Below are positions 9,071 through 16,383 of a stretch of DNA of 64,000 bases, piece after piece. Position numbers and translations under genes: made by a program. A model generated the notes under the pieces. That model saw only the letters and a list, made by a program, of their open reading frames with translations. It was not told the DNA's origin and made no database searches. This stretch comes from Streptomyces canus (lineage in GTDB: Bacteria > Actinomycetota > Actinomycetes > Streptomycetales > Streptomycetaceae): NCBI RefSeq assembly GCF_001514145.1, contig NZ_KQ948664.1, positions 240,523 to 304,522 on the forward strand, in the 5' to 3' direction. Position 1 is the first letter of the stretch; the number at the start of each line of letters is the position of its first letter.

Positions 9071-10588
9071 ATGACAGGACTCGACCTCAGCAGCCCCGTG
9101 GCCGTTGTCGGCACCGGCACCATGGGCCAGGGCATCGCCCAGGTCGCGCTGGTCGCCGGGCATCGCGTGCGGTTGTACGACGCAGCCCCCGGCCGTGCCC
9201 GGGAGGCGGCCGACGCGATCGGTGCCCGCCTTGACCGGCTCGTCGAGAAGGACCGGCTCACCGCCGCCGACCGGGATGCCGCGCGCGCCCGTCTCGCAGC
9301 CGCGGAGCACCTCACCGACCTCGCGGACTGCACCCTGGTCATCGAGGCCGTCCTGGAGCGGCTGGACGTCAAACAGCAGCTCTTCCGGGAGCTGGAGGAC
9401 ATCGTCGTCGAGGACTGTCTGCTCGCCACCAACACCTCCTCCCTGTCGGTGACGGCCATCGCCGGCGCCCTGCGCCACCCGGGCCGCTTCGTGGGCCTGC
9501 ACTTCTTCAACCCCGCCCCGCTGCTGCCGCTGGTCGAGGTCGTCTCCGGGTTCGCCACCGACGTCTCCTCGGCCACGCGCGCGTACGAGACGGCACGCGC
9601 GTGGGGCAAGACGCCGGTCGCCTGCGCCGACACCCCGGGCTTCATCGTCAACCGCATCGCGCGGCCCTTCTACGCCGAGGCGTTCGCGGTCTACGAGGCC
9701 CAGGGCGCCGAGCCCGCCACCATCGACGCGGTCCTGCGTGAGTGCGGCGGCTTCAAGATGGGCCCGTTCGAACTGACCGACCTGATCGGGCAGGACGTCA
9801 ACGAGTCCGTGACGCACTCCGTGTGGCGGGCCTTCTTCCAGGACGTGCGCTTCACGCCCTCGCTGGCCCAGCAGCGCCTGGTCGAGTCGGGCCGGCTCGG
9901 CCGCAAGAGCGGACAGGGCTGGTACGACTACACGGACGGTGCCGAGCGCGACGAGCCGCACACCGCGGAGCCGGCCCAGGCGCCCGCGTACGTCGTCGCC
10001 GAGGGCGACCTGGGGCCCGCGTCCGAACTGCTCGCCCTCATCCGCGAGGCGGGCATTCCGGTCCGTGAGGACGAGGAGGACCACGGCACCCGGCTGGTCA
10101 TGCCGAGCGGCGGACAGCTGGCCCTCGCCGACGGGCAGACCTCGGTGGAGTTCCGGGACGTCGTCTACTTCGACCTCGCCCTCGACTACCGCAGGGCCAC
10201 GCGCATCGCGCTGTCCGCCTCCCAGGACACCTCGCAGCAGACCCTCGCCGAGGCCGTAGGGCTCTTCCAGGCGCTCGGCAAGGACGTCAGCGTCATCGGT
10301 GACGTGCCCGGCATGATCGTCGCCCGTACGGTCGCCCGCATCGTCGACCTCGCGCACGACGCCGTCGCCAAGGGCGTGGCCACCAAGGAGGACATCGACA
10401 CCGCGATGCGGCTCGGGGTGAACTATCCCCTCGGCCCGTTCGAGTGGAGCCGCAGGCTGGGCCGCAACTGGGCGTACTCCCTCCTCGACGACCTGCACCT
10501 GCGCGACCCCTCCGGGCGGTACGCGCCCTCGCTCGCGCTGTACCGCCACGCGTACGCCTCCGACAAGCGGGAGGGCAGCACCTCATGA
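9071..10588 (+). CDS. paaH: PaaH, 3-hydroxyacyl-CoA dehydrogenase
   Basis: PaaH oxidises the 3-hydroxyadipyl-CoA formed late in the phenylacetate pathway to 3-oxoadipyl-CoA with NAD+. The 505-residue protein has the Rossmann loop GTGTMGQG (14-21), E92 in VIEAVLE, the catalytic LHFFNPAPLLPLVEVV segment (H144), and a second C-terminal 3HCDH unit (GMIVARTVARIVDLAHDAV, MRLGVNYPLGPFEWSRRLG), matching the long PaaH/FadB2-like form. GGGAGGATC precedes ATG 9071. It shares a promoter region with divergent paaN, and its stop overlaps the paaR-like ATG (ATGA), so enzyme and regulator are made together. Confidence 0.92.
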   Translation: MTGLDLSSPVAVVGTGTMGQGIAQVALVAGHRVRLYDAAPGRAREAADAIGARLDRLVEKDRLTAADRDAARARLAAAEHLTDLADCTLVIEAVLERLDVKQQLFRELEDIVVEDCLLATNTSSLSVTAIAGALRHPGRFVGLHFFNPAPLLPLVEVVSGFATDVSSATRAYETARAWGKTPVACADTPGFIVNRIARPFYAEAFAVYEAQGAEPATIDAVLRECGGFKMGPFELTDLIGQDVNESVTHSVWRAFFQDVRFTPSLAQQRLVESGRLGRKSGQGWYDYTDGAERDEPHTAEPAQAPAYVVAEGDLGPASELLALIREAGIPVREDEEDHGTRLVMPSGGQLALADGQTSVEFRDVVYFDLALDYRRATRIALSASQDTSQQTLAEAVGLFQALGKDVSVIGDVPGMIVARTVARIVDLAHDAVAKGVATKEDIDTAMRLGVNYPLGPFEWSRRLGRNWAYSLLDDLHLRDPSGRYAPSLALYRHAYASDKREGSTS

Positions 10589-11175
10589 CGACCGCCAAGC
10601 GGGACACGTACACCCCGGAGACGTTGCTGTCCGTCGCCGTCCAGGTCTTCATCGAGCGCGGCTACGACGGAACCTCCATGGAGCACCTCTCCAAGGCGGC
10701 CGGTATCTCCAAGTCGTCGATCTACCACCATGTGTCCGGCAAGGAGGAGCTCCTGCGCCGGGCCGTCACCCGGGCCCTGGACGGCCTCTTCGGGATCCTC
10801 GACGAGGAGCACGCGCGCGTGGGCCGTGCCTCCGGCCGCCTGGAGTACGTCGTGCGGCGCATGGTCGAGGTGCTGATCGCCGAACTCCCGTACGTCACCC
10901 TGCTGCTGCGCGTGCGGGGCAACACCGGCACCGAGCGCTGGGCCCTGGAGCGCCGCCGTGATTTCGACCACCGGGTCGCCGAGCTCCTGAAGGCGGCGGC
11001 CGCGGAAGGCGACGTACGCGGCGACGTGGAGGTACGCCTCGCTACCCGCCTGGTCTTCGGCATGATCAACTCCATAGTGGAGTGGTACCGCCCCGACGGA
11101 CGCGGGATGAACGAGCGCGAAGTCGCCGACGCGGTCGTGCAGTTGGTGTTCTCCGGGCTGCGCGAACAGTCCTGA
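10585..11175 (+). CDS. paaR: TetR-family regulator, probable PaaR
   Basis: A 196-residue TetR protein. The N-terminal HTH is clear (TPETLLSVAVQVFIERGYDGTSMEHLSKAAGISKSSIYHHVSGKEELL, residues about 9-56), followed by an all-helical ligand domain. In actinobacteria PaaR represses phenylacetate genes and is released by phenylacetyl-CoA. Its coupling to paaH by an ATGA overlap and three PaaR-like palindromes within 8 kb make that role likely. It may autoregulate through 9001-9014. Another TetR family binding the same site cannot be excluded from sequence alone. Confidence 0.82.
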   Translation: MTTAKRDTYTPETLLSVAVQVFIERGYDGTSMEHLSKAAGISKSSIYHHVSGKEELLRRAVTRALDGLFGILDEEHARVGRASGRLEYVVRRMVEVLIAELPYVTLLLRVRGNTGTERWALERRRDFDHRVAELLKAAAAEGDVRGDVEVRLATRLVFGMINSIVEWYRPDGRGMNEREVADAVVQLVFSGLREQS

Positions 11176-11177
11176 CG

Positions 11178-11678
11178 TCAGCCCTGCGGTTCCAGGTCCT
11201 CCTCCTCGAAGACCAGGAGGGTGCGAGTGCTGAGGACCTCCGGGATCGCCTGGAGGCGGGTCAGGACCAGCTCGCGCAGGGATCTGTTGTCGGGCGTGTG
11301 CACGAGGAGCAGCACGTCGAAGTCCCCGCCGACCAGGGCGATGTGGGAGGCACCGGGCAGTTGTCTGAGCTGTTCTCGGACCGTTCGCCAGGAGTTCTGG
11401 ACGATCTTCAGGGTGATGTACGCCGAGGTGCCCTGGCCCGCGCGCTCGTGGTTGACGCGGGCTCCGAAGCCGCGGATGACGCCGTCCTCGACGAGCCGGT
11501 TGATCCGCGCGTAGGCGTTGGCGCGCGAGACATGGACCCGTTCGGCGACCGACCTTATCGACGCGCGGCCGTCCGCCTGGAGCATCTGGAGAATGTCCTG
11601 ATCGATGGCGTCGAGCGGACGCGGGGGCGGGAGGGGGGCGCCGCTCTCCGGGCCTTCGGCCATTTGTTCAGATGCCAT
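11178..11678 (-). CDS. bkdR: Lrp/AsnC-family regulator, BkdR-like
   Basis: A 166-residue Lrp/AsnC protein: N-terminal HTH (LDAIDQDILQMLQADGRASIRSVAERVHVSRANAYARINRLVEDGVI) and a C-terminal RAM/effector domain (YITLKIVQNSWRTVREQLRQLPGASHIALVGGDFDVLLLVHTPD). Such proteins sense amino acids. It is divergent from the E1alpha gene, the arrangement known for BkdR and branched-chain 2-oxoacid dehydrogenase genes in Streptomyces, hence the symbol. I chose ATG 11678, preceded by AGGGAGGCGGGGGG; a longer frame to 11840 would run through the operators. It converges closely with paaR (2-bp gap). Confidence 0.85.
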   Translation of the reverse strand: MASEQMAEGPESGAPLPPPRPLDAIDQDILQMLQADGRASIRSVAERVHVSRANAYARINRLVEDGVIRGFGARVNHERAGQGTSAYITLKIVQNSWRTVREQLRQLPGASHIALVGGDFDVLLLVHTPDNRSLRELVLTRLQAIPEVLSTRTLLVFEEEDLEPQG

Positions 11679-11720
11679 GTCCCCCCGCCTCCCTGTCATG
11701 GACGTACTGCGTTCATTGGA

Positions 11721-11748
11721 GGCTGTGGAGAACCGTTTGTCCACAGCC
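11721..11748. promoter_or_regulatory. inverted repeat GGCTGTGGA/TCCACAGCC with a TTGTCCACA box
   Basis: Perfect 9-bp arms at 11721-11729 and 11740-11748. The right arm includes TTGTCCACA (11737-11745), which fits the Streptomyces DnaA-box consensus. It lies between the Lrp gene and the E1alpha gene. It may be a DnaA box, a regulator site or an RNA hairpin. Confidence 0.4.
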
Positions 11749-11779
11749 TGAGGGGGCCGGTAGCCAAAATGTGCCGACG

Positions 11780-11793
11780 ACCGAACAATCGGT
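11780..11793. promoter_or_regulatory. PaaR-type operator upstream of the first bkd operon (ACCGAACAATCGGT)
   Basis: Differs from ACCGNNCGNNCGGT at one fixed position only (CA for CG) and equals the 9001 site in 13 of 14 bases. It lies 61 bp before the E1alpha start and 101 bp from the Lrp gene start. Confidence 0.55.
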
Positions 11794-11795
11794 AG

Positions 11796-11809
11796 GTGAG
11801 GCGCCTCAC
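11796..11809. promoter_or_regulatory. perfect 14-bp palindrome GTGAGGCGCCTCAC
   Basis: Two 7-bp arms without spacer, 2 bp downstream of the PaaR-type site and 45 bp before the E1alpha start. The close packing suggests two regulators competing or cooperating at one promoter. It could be a target of the divergent Lrp protein, though Lrp sites are usually less exact. Confidence 0.5.
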
Positions 11810-11854
11810 ACACCCGTGGTGCGCCACCAGCCGCTCCCACGAGGAGGTGCCGTC

Positions 11855-13000
11855 ATGACGGTCATGGAGCAGCGGGGCGCGTACCGGCCATCGCCGCCGC
11901 CCGCATGGCAGCCCCGCACGGACCCCGCGCCCCTGCTGCCCGACGCGGAGCCACGACGCGTCCTGGGCACCGACGCGGCCGCTCAGGCCGACCCGGCCCT
12001 GCTGCGCCGCCTGTACTCCGAGCTGGTGCGCGGCCGCCGCTACAACACGCAGGCCACCGCTCTCACCAAGCAGGGCCGCCTCGCCGTCTACCCGTCCAGC
12101 ACCGGACAGGAGGCCTGCGAGGTCGCCGCCGCGCTGGCCCTTCAGGACCGTGACTGGCTCTTCCCCAGCTACCGCGACACCCTCGCCGCCGTCGCCCGCG
12201 GCCTGGACCCCGTGCAGGCGCTGACCCTCCTGCGCGGCGACTGGCACACCGGCTACGACCCGCGCGAACACCGCGTGGCCCCCCTGTGCACCCCGCTCGC
12301 CACCCAGCTCCCGCACGCCGTCGGCCTCGCGCACGCCGCCCGCCTCAAGGGCGACGACGTGGTCGCGCTCGCCATGGTCGGCGACGGCGGCACCAGCGAG
12401 GGCGACTTCCACGAGGCGCTGAACTTCGCCGCCGTCTGGCAGGCCCCGGTCGTCTTCCTGGTCCAGAACAACGGCTTCGCCATCTCCGTCCCGCTCGCCA
12501 AGCAGACCGCGGCCCCGTCGCTGGCCCACAAGGCCGTCGGCTACGGCATGCCCGGGCGCCTGGTCGACGGCAACGACGCGGCCGCCGTGCACGAGGTCCT
12601 CAGCGCCGCCGTACGCCACGCGCGCGCGGGCGGCGGGCCCACCCTGGTGGAGGCGATCACCTACCGCGTGGACGCCCACACCAACGCCGACGACGCGACC
12701 CGCTACCGCGGCGACGCCGAGGTCGAGACCTGGCGCGGACACGACCCGATCGCCCTCCTGGAGCACGAGCTGACCGAGCGCGGCCTGATCGACGAGGGCG
12801 GCATCGAGGCCGTGCGCCAGGACGCCGAGGAGTTCGCCGCCGGGCTGCGCGAGCGCATGAACCAGGACCCGGTCCTCGACCCCATGGACCTGTTCGCCCA
12901 TGTCTATGCCGAGCCCACCCCGCAACTGCGCGAGCAGCAGGCCCAGTTGCGTGCCGAGCTCGAAGCCGAGCACGACTCTCACGGGGGTACGCGCCGATGA
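11855..13000 (+). CDS. bkdA: 2-oxoacid dehydrogenase E1 alpha subunit (first bkd-type operon)
   Basis: E1alpha binds thiamine diphosphate and, with E1beta, decarboxylates branched-chain or aromatic 2-oxoacids onto the lipoyl arm of E2. The 381-residue protein shows the ThDP motif from GDGGTSEGDFHE to VQNNGF, preceded by SYRD and followed by a phosphorylation-loop-like segment. That loop reads YRVDAHTNADDATRYR, with Asp where relatives (including the second operon: YRMGAHTTSDD) have Gly. The N-terminal 30 residues are Pro-rich. GAGGAGG (11841-11847) precedes ATG 11855. The stop overlaps the E1beta start. Operators at 11780 and 11796 link it to PaaR and another regulator. Confidence 0.9.
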   Translation: MTVMEQRGAYRPSPPPAWQPRTDPAPLLPDAEPRRVLGTDAAAQADPALLRRLYSELVRGRRYNTQATALTKQGRLAVYPSSTGQEACEVAAALALQDRDWLFPSYRDTLAAVARGLDPVQALTLLRGDWHTGYDPREHRVAPLCTPLATQLPHAVGLAHAARLKGDDVVALAMVGDGGTSEGDFHEALNFAAVWQAPVVFLVQNNGFAISVPLAKQTAAPSLAHKAVGYGMPGRLVDGNDAAAVHEVLSAAVRHARAGGGPTLVEAITYRVDAHTNADDATRYRGDAEVETWRGHDPIALLEHELTERGLIDEGGIEAVRQDAEEFAAGLRERMNQDPVLDPMDLFAHVYAEPTPQLREQQAQLRAELEAEHDSHGGTRR

Positions 13001-14001
13001 CCACCGTCGCCCTCAAGCCGGCCACCATGGCGCAGGCCCTCACGCGCGCGCTGCGCGACGCGATGGCGGCCGACCCCACCGTGCACGTCATGGGCGAGGA
13101 CGTCGGCACCCTCGGCGGTGTCTTCCGGGTCACCGACGGGCTCGCCAAGGAGTTCGGCGAGGACCGCTGCACGGACACCCCGCTCGCCGAGGCGGGCATC
13201 CTCGGCACGGCCGTCGGCATGGCGATGTACGGGCTGCGGCCGGTCGTGGAGATGCAGTTCGACGCCTTCGCGTACCCGGCGTTCGAGCAGTTGATCAGCC
13301 ATGTGGCGAAGATGCGCAACCGCACGCGCGGGGCGATGCCGCTGCCGATCACCATCCGGGTCCCCTACGGCGGGGGCATCGGTGGGGTCGAGCACCACAG
13401 CGACTCCTCCGAGGCGTACTACATGGCGACGCCGGGGCTCCACGTCGTCACGCCCGCGACCGTCGCCGACGCCTACGGCCTGCTGCGCGCCGCCATCGCC
13501 TCCGACGACCCGGTCGTCGTCCTGGAGCCCAAGCGGCTGTACTGGTCGAAGGACTCCTGGAACCCGGACGATCCCCGAACCGTTGAACCGATAGGCCGCG
13601 CGGTGGTGCGGCGCTCGGGCCGGAGCGCCACACTCATCACGTACGGCCCGTCCGTCCCCGTGTGCCTCGAAGCCGCCGAGGCCGCGCGGGAGGAGGGGTG
13701 GGACCTCGAAGTCGTCGACCTGCGCTCACTGGTGCCGTTCGACGACGACACGGTCTCGGCCTCGGTACGGCGGACCGGGCGGGCGGTCGTCGTGCACGAG
13801 TCGGGCGGGTTCGGCGGACCGGGCGGGGAGATCGCGGCCCGGGTCACGGAGCGCTGCTTCCACCATCTGGAGGCGCCGGTGCTGCGCGTGGCCGGGTTCG
13901 ACATCCCCTATCCGCCGCCGATGCTGGAGCGTCATCACCTGCCCGGCGTGGACCGGATCCTGGACGCCGTGGGGCGTCTGCAGTGGGAGGCGGAGAGCTG
14001 A
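12997..14001 (+). CDS. bkdB: 2-oxoacid dehydrogenase E1 beta subunit (first operon)
   Basis: The 334-residue E1beta forms the heterotetramer with E1alpha and supplies half of the active site. Typical segments are visible: VMGEDVGTLGGVFRVTDGLAKEFGEDRCTDTPLAEAGILGTAVGMAMYGLRPVVEMQFDAF, RVPYGGGIGGVEHHSDSSEAYY and EVVDLRSLVPFDDDTV. ATG 12997 overlaps the E1alpha stop (ATGA) and its stop overlaps the E2 start (TGATG), so expression is tightly coupled. An open frame to 12286 lies in E1alpha and is a shadow. Confidence 0.92.
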   Translation: MTTVALKPATMAQALTRALRDAMAADPTVHVMGEDVGTLGGVFRVTDGLAKEFGEDRCTDTPLAEAGILGTAVGMAMYGLRPVVEMQFDAFAYPAFEQLISHVAKMRNRTRGAMPLPITIRVPYGGGIGGVEHHSDSSEAYYMATPGLHVVTPATVADAYGLLRAAIASDDPVVVLEPKRLYWSKDSWNPDDPRTVEPIGRAVVRRSGRSATLITYGPSVPVCLEAAEAAREEGWDLEVVDLRSLVPFDDDTVSASVRRTGRAVVVHESGGFGGPGGEIAARVTERCFHHLEAPVLRVAGFDIPYPPPMLERHHLPGVDRILDAVGRLQWEAES

Positions 14002-15362
14002 TGGCGCAGGTGCTGGAGTTCAGGCTGCCGGATCTCGGCGAGGGCCTGACCGGGGCGGAGATCGTCCGCTGGCTGGTGGAGGTCGGCGACGTCGTCGCGG
14101 TCGACCAGCCGGTCGTCGAGGTCGAGACGGCCAAGGCGATGGTCGACGTCCCGTGCCCCTACGCCGGCGTCGTCACGGCCCGTTTCGGCGAGGAGGGCAG
14201 CGAACTCCCGGTGGGGGCACCCCTGATCACGGTGGCGGTCGGAGCGTCGGCCCCCGATGGTTCGACGGAGGCTCCCAGCGGTTCGACGGAGGCCTCCGGC
14301 GGTGCGGCGGGGGGCTCGGGAAACGTACTTGTCGGGTACGGCACCTCGGAGGCACCCGCGCGGCGGCGGAGGGTACGCCCGACACCCGCCGTACCCGCGG
14401 CCGCGAACGGCAGGAGCATCCCCGCCGAGCCGGTCGAGGAGCCGGAGGCCGGTGCCCCCGCCGTGGTGGACGGGCCCGTTCCGGTGATCTCGCCCCTGGT
14501 GCGCCGGCTCGCGCGTGAGAACGGCCTCGACCTCAAGGAGCTCACCGGCTCGGGCCCCGACGGACTGATCCTGCGGGCGGACGTCGAGTACGCCCTGCGG
14601 GCCGCCGCCGTACAGACGCGGACGGCACCCGTACCGTCCGCCACCCCGGCGACCGCCCCCGCGACGACCCCCGGAGGGACCCGCGTCCCCCTCAAGGGCA
14701 TCCGGGGCGCCGTGGCCGACAAGCTCTCGCGGAGTCGGACCGAGATCCCCGACGCCACCTGCTGGGTGGACGCCGACGCGACGGAACTCATGCGCGCGCG
14801 TGCCGCGATGAACGCGACCGGCGCTCCGAAGATCTCCCTGCTCGCGCTGCTCGCCCGGATCTGCACCGCCGCCCTCGCCCGCTTCCCCGAGCTCAACTCC
14901 ACCGTGGACATGGCGGCCAGAGAGATCGTCCGGCTGGACGCCGTGCATCTGGGGTTCGCCGCGCAGACCGAGCGGGGACTGGTCGTGCCGGTCGTGAAGG
15001 ACGCACACGCGCGGGACACCGAGGCCCTGTCCGAGGAGTTCGCCCGGCTGACCGAGGCGGCCCGCACCGGCACCCTCACCCCCGCGGAACTCACGGGCGG
15101 CACCTTCACGCTGAACAACTACGGCGTGTTCGGCGTCGACGGCTCCACGCCGATCATCAACCACCCCGAGGCGGCCATGCTCGGCGTCGGCCGTATCGTC
15201 CCCAAGCCGTGGGTGCACGAGGGCGAGCTGGCGGTGCGCCAGGTCGTCCAGCTCTCGCTCACCTTCGACCACCGGGTGTGCGACGGCGGCACCGCGGGCG
15301 GTTTCCTGCGGTATGTGGCGGACTGCGTGGAACAGCCGGCGGTCCTGCTGCGCACCCTGTGA
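14001..15362 (+). CDS. bkdC: dihydrolipoyl acyltransferase E2 (first operon)
   Basis: The 453-residue E2 carries the acyl group on a swinging lipoyl arm and transfers it to CoA. It has one lipoyl domain (GEGLTGAEIVRWLVEVGDVVAVDQPVVEVETAKAMVDV, lipoylated Lys in ETAKA), a Ser/Thr/Gly-rich linker with a small internal repeat (GSTEAPSGSTEASGG), a peripheral-subunit-binding domain (ISPLVRRLARENGLDLKELTGSGPDGLILRADVEYAL) and a C-terminal catalytic domain ending with HRVCDGG (active His/Asp). Overlaps E1beta. No E3 gene accompanies the operon, so lipoamide dehydrogenase must come from elsewhere. The substrate is not fixed by sequence. Confidence 0.92.
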   Translation: MAQVLEFRLPDLGEGLTGAEIVRWLVEVGDVVAVDQPVVEVETAKAMVDVPCPYAGVVTARFGEEGSELPVGAPLITVAVGASAPDGSTEAPSGSTEASGGAAGGSGNVLVGYGTSEAPARRRRVRPTPAVPAAANGRSIPAEPVEEPEAGAPAVVDGPVPVISPLVRRLARENGLDLKELTGSGPDGLILRADVEYALRAAAVQTRTAPVPSATPATAPATTPGGTRVPLKGIRGAVADKLSRSRTEIPDATCWVDADATELMRARAAMNATGAPKISLLALLARICTAALARFPELNSTVDMAAREIVRLDAVHLGFAAQTERGLVVPVVKDAHARDTEALSEEFARLTEAARTGTLTPAELTGGTFTLNNYGVFGVDGSTPIINHPEAAMLGVGRIVPKPWVHEGELAVRQVVQLSLTFDHRVCDGGTAGGFLRYVADCVEQPAVLLRTL

Positions 15363-15453
15363 CCGCGGCGCCGGCCCACCCCGGTCGCGGCCCCGGCACC
15401 CGCACCGCGCGATCGCGGCGCTGCCGCGCGTTCCCTGTGATCGTGGCGGCACG

Positions 15454-15459
15454 CATACT
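15454..15459 (+). promoter_or_regulatory. probable -10 element (CATACT) of a leaderless transcript
   Basis: CATACT ends 6 bp before the GTG at 15466. GGAGG touches the start codon, too close to act as a ribosome site. This fits transcription starting at the start codon. Confidence 0.45.
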
Positions 15460-15465
15460 CGGAGG

Positions 15466-16383
15466 GTGATTTCGTACGAGCCCTCGCGCGACCCGGGCGC
15501 CGGTCCCGTGTACGACGTGGTCGTGCTCGCCGGGGGTGCCGCCCGGCGACTCGGCGGCGCGGACAAGCCCGGTGTGCGGGTGGGCGGACGCGCCCTGCTC
15601 GACCGCGTCCTCGCCGCCTGCGCCGACGCCGGCACCACCGTCGTCGTCGCCGACCCCCGCCCCACCGCCCGGCCGGTGACCTGGGCCCGTGAGGACCCGC
15701 CCGGCGGCGGCCCGCTGGCCGCCCTGGACGCCGGCCTGCGGCACACCACGGCGCGGTACGTCCTGGTGCTCTCCGCCGACCTGCCCTTCCTCCAGGAGGG
15801 CACCGCACGTCTGCTGCTGACCGTCCTGCGCACGGGCGGCGCCGACGGCGTGCTGCTCACCGACGCCGACGGCCGCGACCAGCCGCTGGTGGCCGCGTAC
15901 CGCGCGACCTCCTTGCGCCACGAACTCGCCGGGCTCACCAAGGAGCACGGCGCTCTCACCGGCCTTCCGCTGCGCCGGCTGACCGCCGCGCTCGACCTCA
16001 CCCGCGTCCCCGACCCCGTCGCGTCCTTCGACTGCGACACCTGGGACGACATCGCCACCGCCAGGGCACGGATCAGGGAGCATGGGCACGTGTTGGATGA
16101 ATGGATTTCCGCAGTCAAGGACGAACTGGGCATCGACCTCGACGTCGACACCGGCGTGCTGCTCGACCTCGCCCGTGACGCCGCGCACGGCGTGGCCAGG
16201 CCCGCGGCGCCGCTGACCACCTTCCTCGTCGGCTACGCCGCCGCGCAGGCAGGCGGTGGTTCCGAGGCGGTCGCCGAGGCCTCCCGCAAGGCCGCGGCCC
16301 TGGCCCTGCGCTGGGCCGACGAGACCGACGGCGACAGCGCTACGCCCGACGGGGGCCCCGATACCCGCCCGGACGCCGGATGA
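15466..16383 (+). CDS. MobA-like nucleotidyltransferase fused to a DUF6457-like domain
   Basis: A 305-residue protein. Residues about 13-210 form a MobA-type NTP-transferase (VVLAGGAARRLGGADKPGVRVGG, then PGGGPLAALDAG and VLSADLPFL), which would join a nucleotide to molybdopterin. The last ~90 residues (WISAVKDELGIDLDVDTGVLLDLARDAAHGVARPAAPLTTFLVGYAAAQAGG) look like DUF6457, often linked to molybdenum cofactor proteins in actinobacteria. It overlaps moeA by ATGA, supporting a molybdenum cofactor role. GTG 15466 is probably a leaderless start; GTG 15508 is an alternative. Confidence 0.8.
   Translation: MISYEPSRDPGAGPVYDVVVLAGGAARRLGGADKPGVRVGGRALLDRVLAACADAGTTVVVADPRPTARPVTWAREDPPGGGPLAALDAGLRHTTARYVLVLSADLPFLQEGTARLLLTVLRTGGADGVLLTDADGRDQPLVAAYRATSLRHELAGLTKEHGALTGLPLRRLTAALDLTRVPDPVASFDCDTWDDIATARARIREHGHVLDEWISAVKDELGIDLDVDTGVLLDLARDAAHGVARPAAPLTTFLVGYAAAQAGGGSEAVAEASRKAAALALRWADETDGDSATPDGGPDTRPDAG

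Noticed and set aside
11737..11745. TTGTCCACA and TTTTCCACA boxes as part of oriC
   Set aside because: Only a few scattered boxes, no dnaA or dnaN gene and no dense array; at most isolated DnaA boxes.
15363..15453. Terminator after the first bkd operon
   Set aside because: Only short imperfect G/C pairings are present; no stem comparable with the others in the window.
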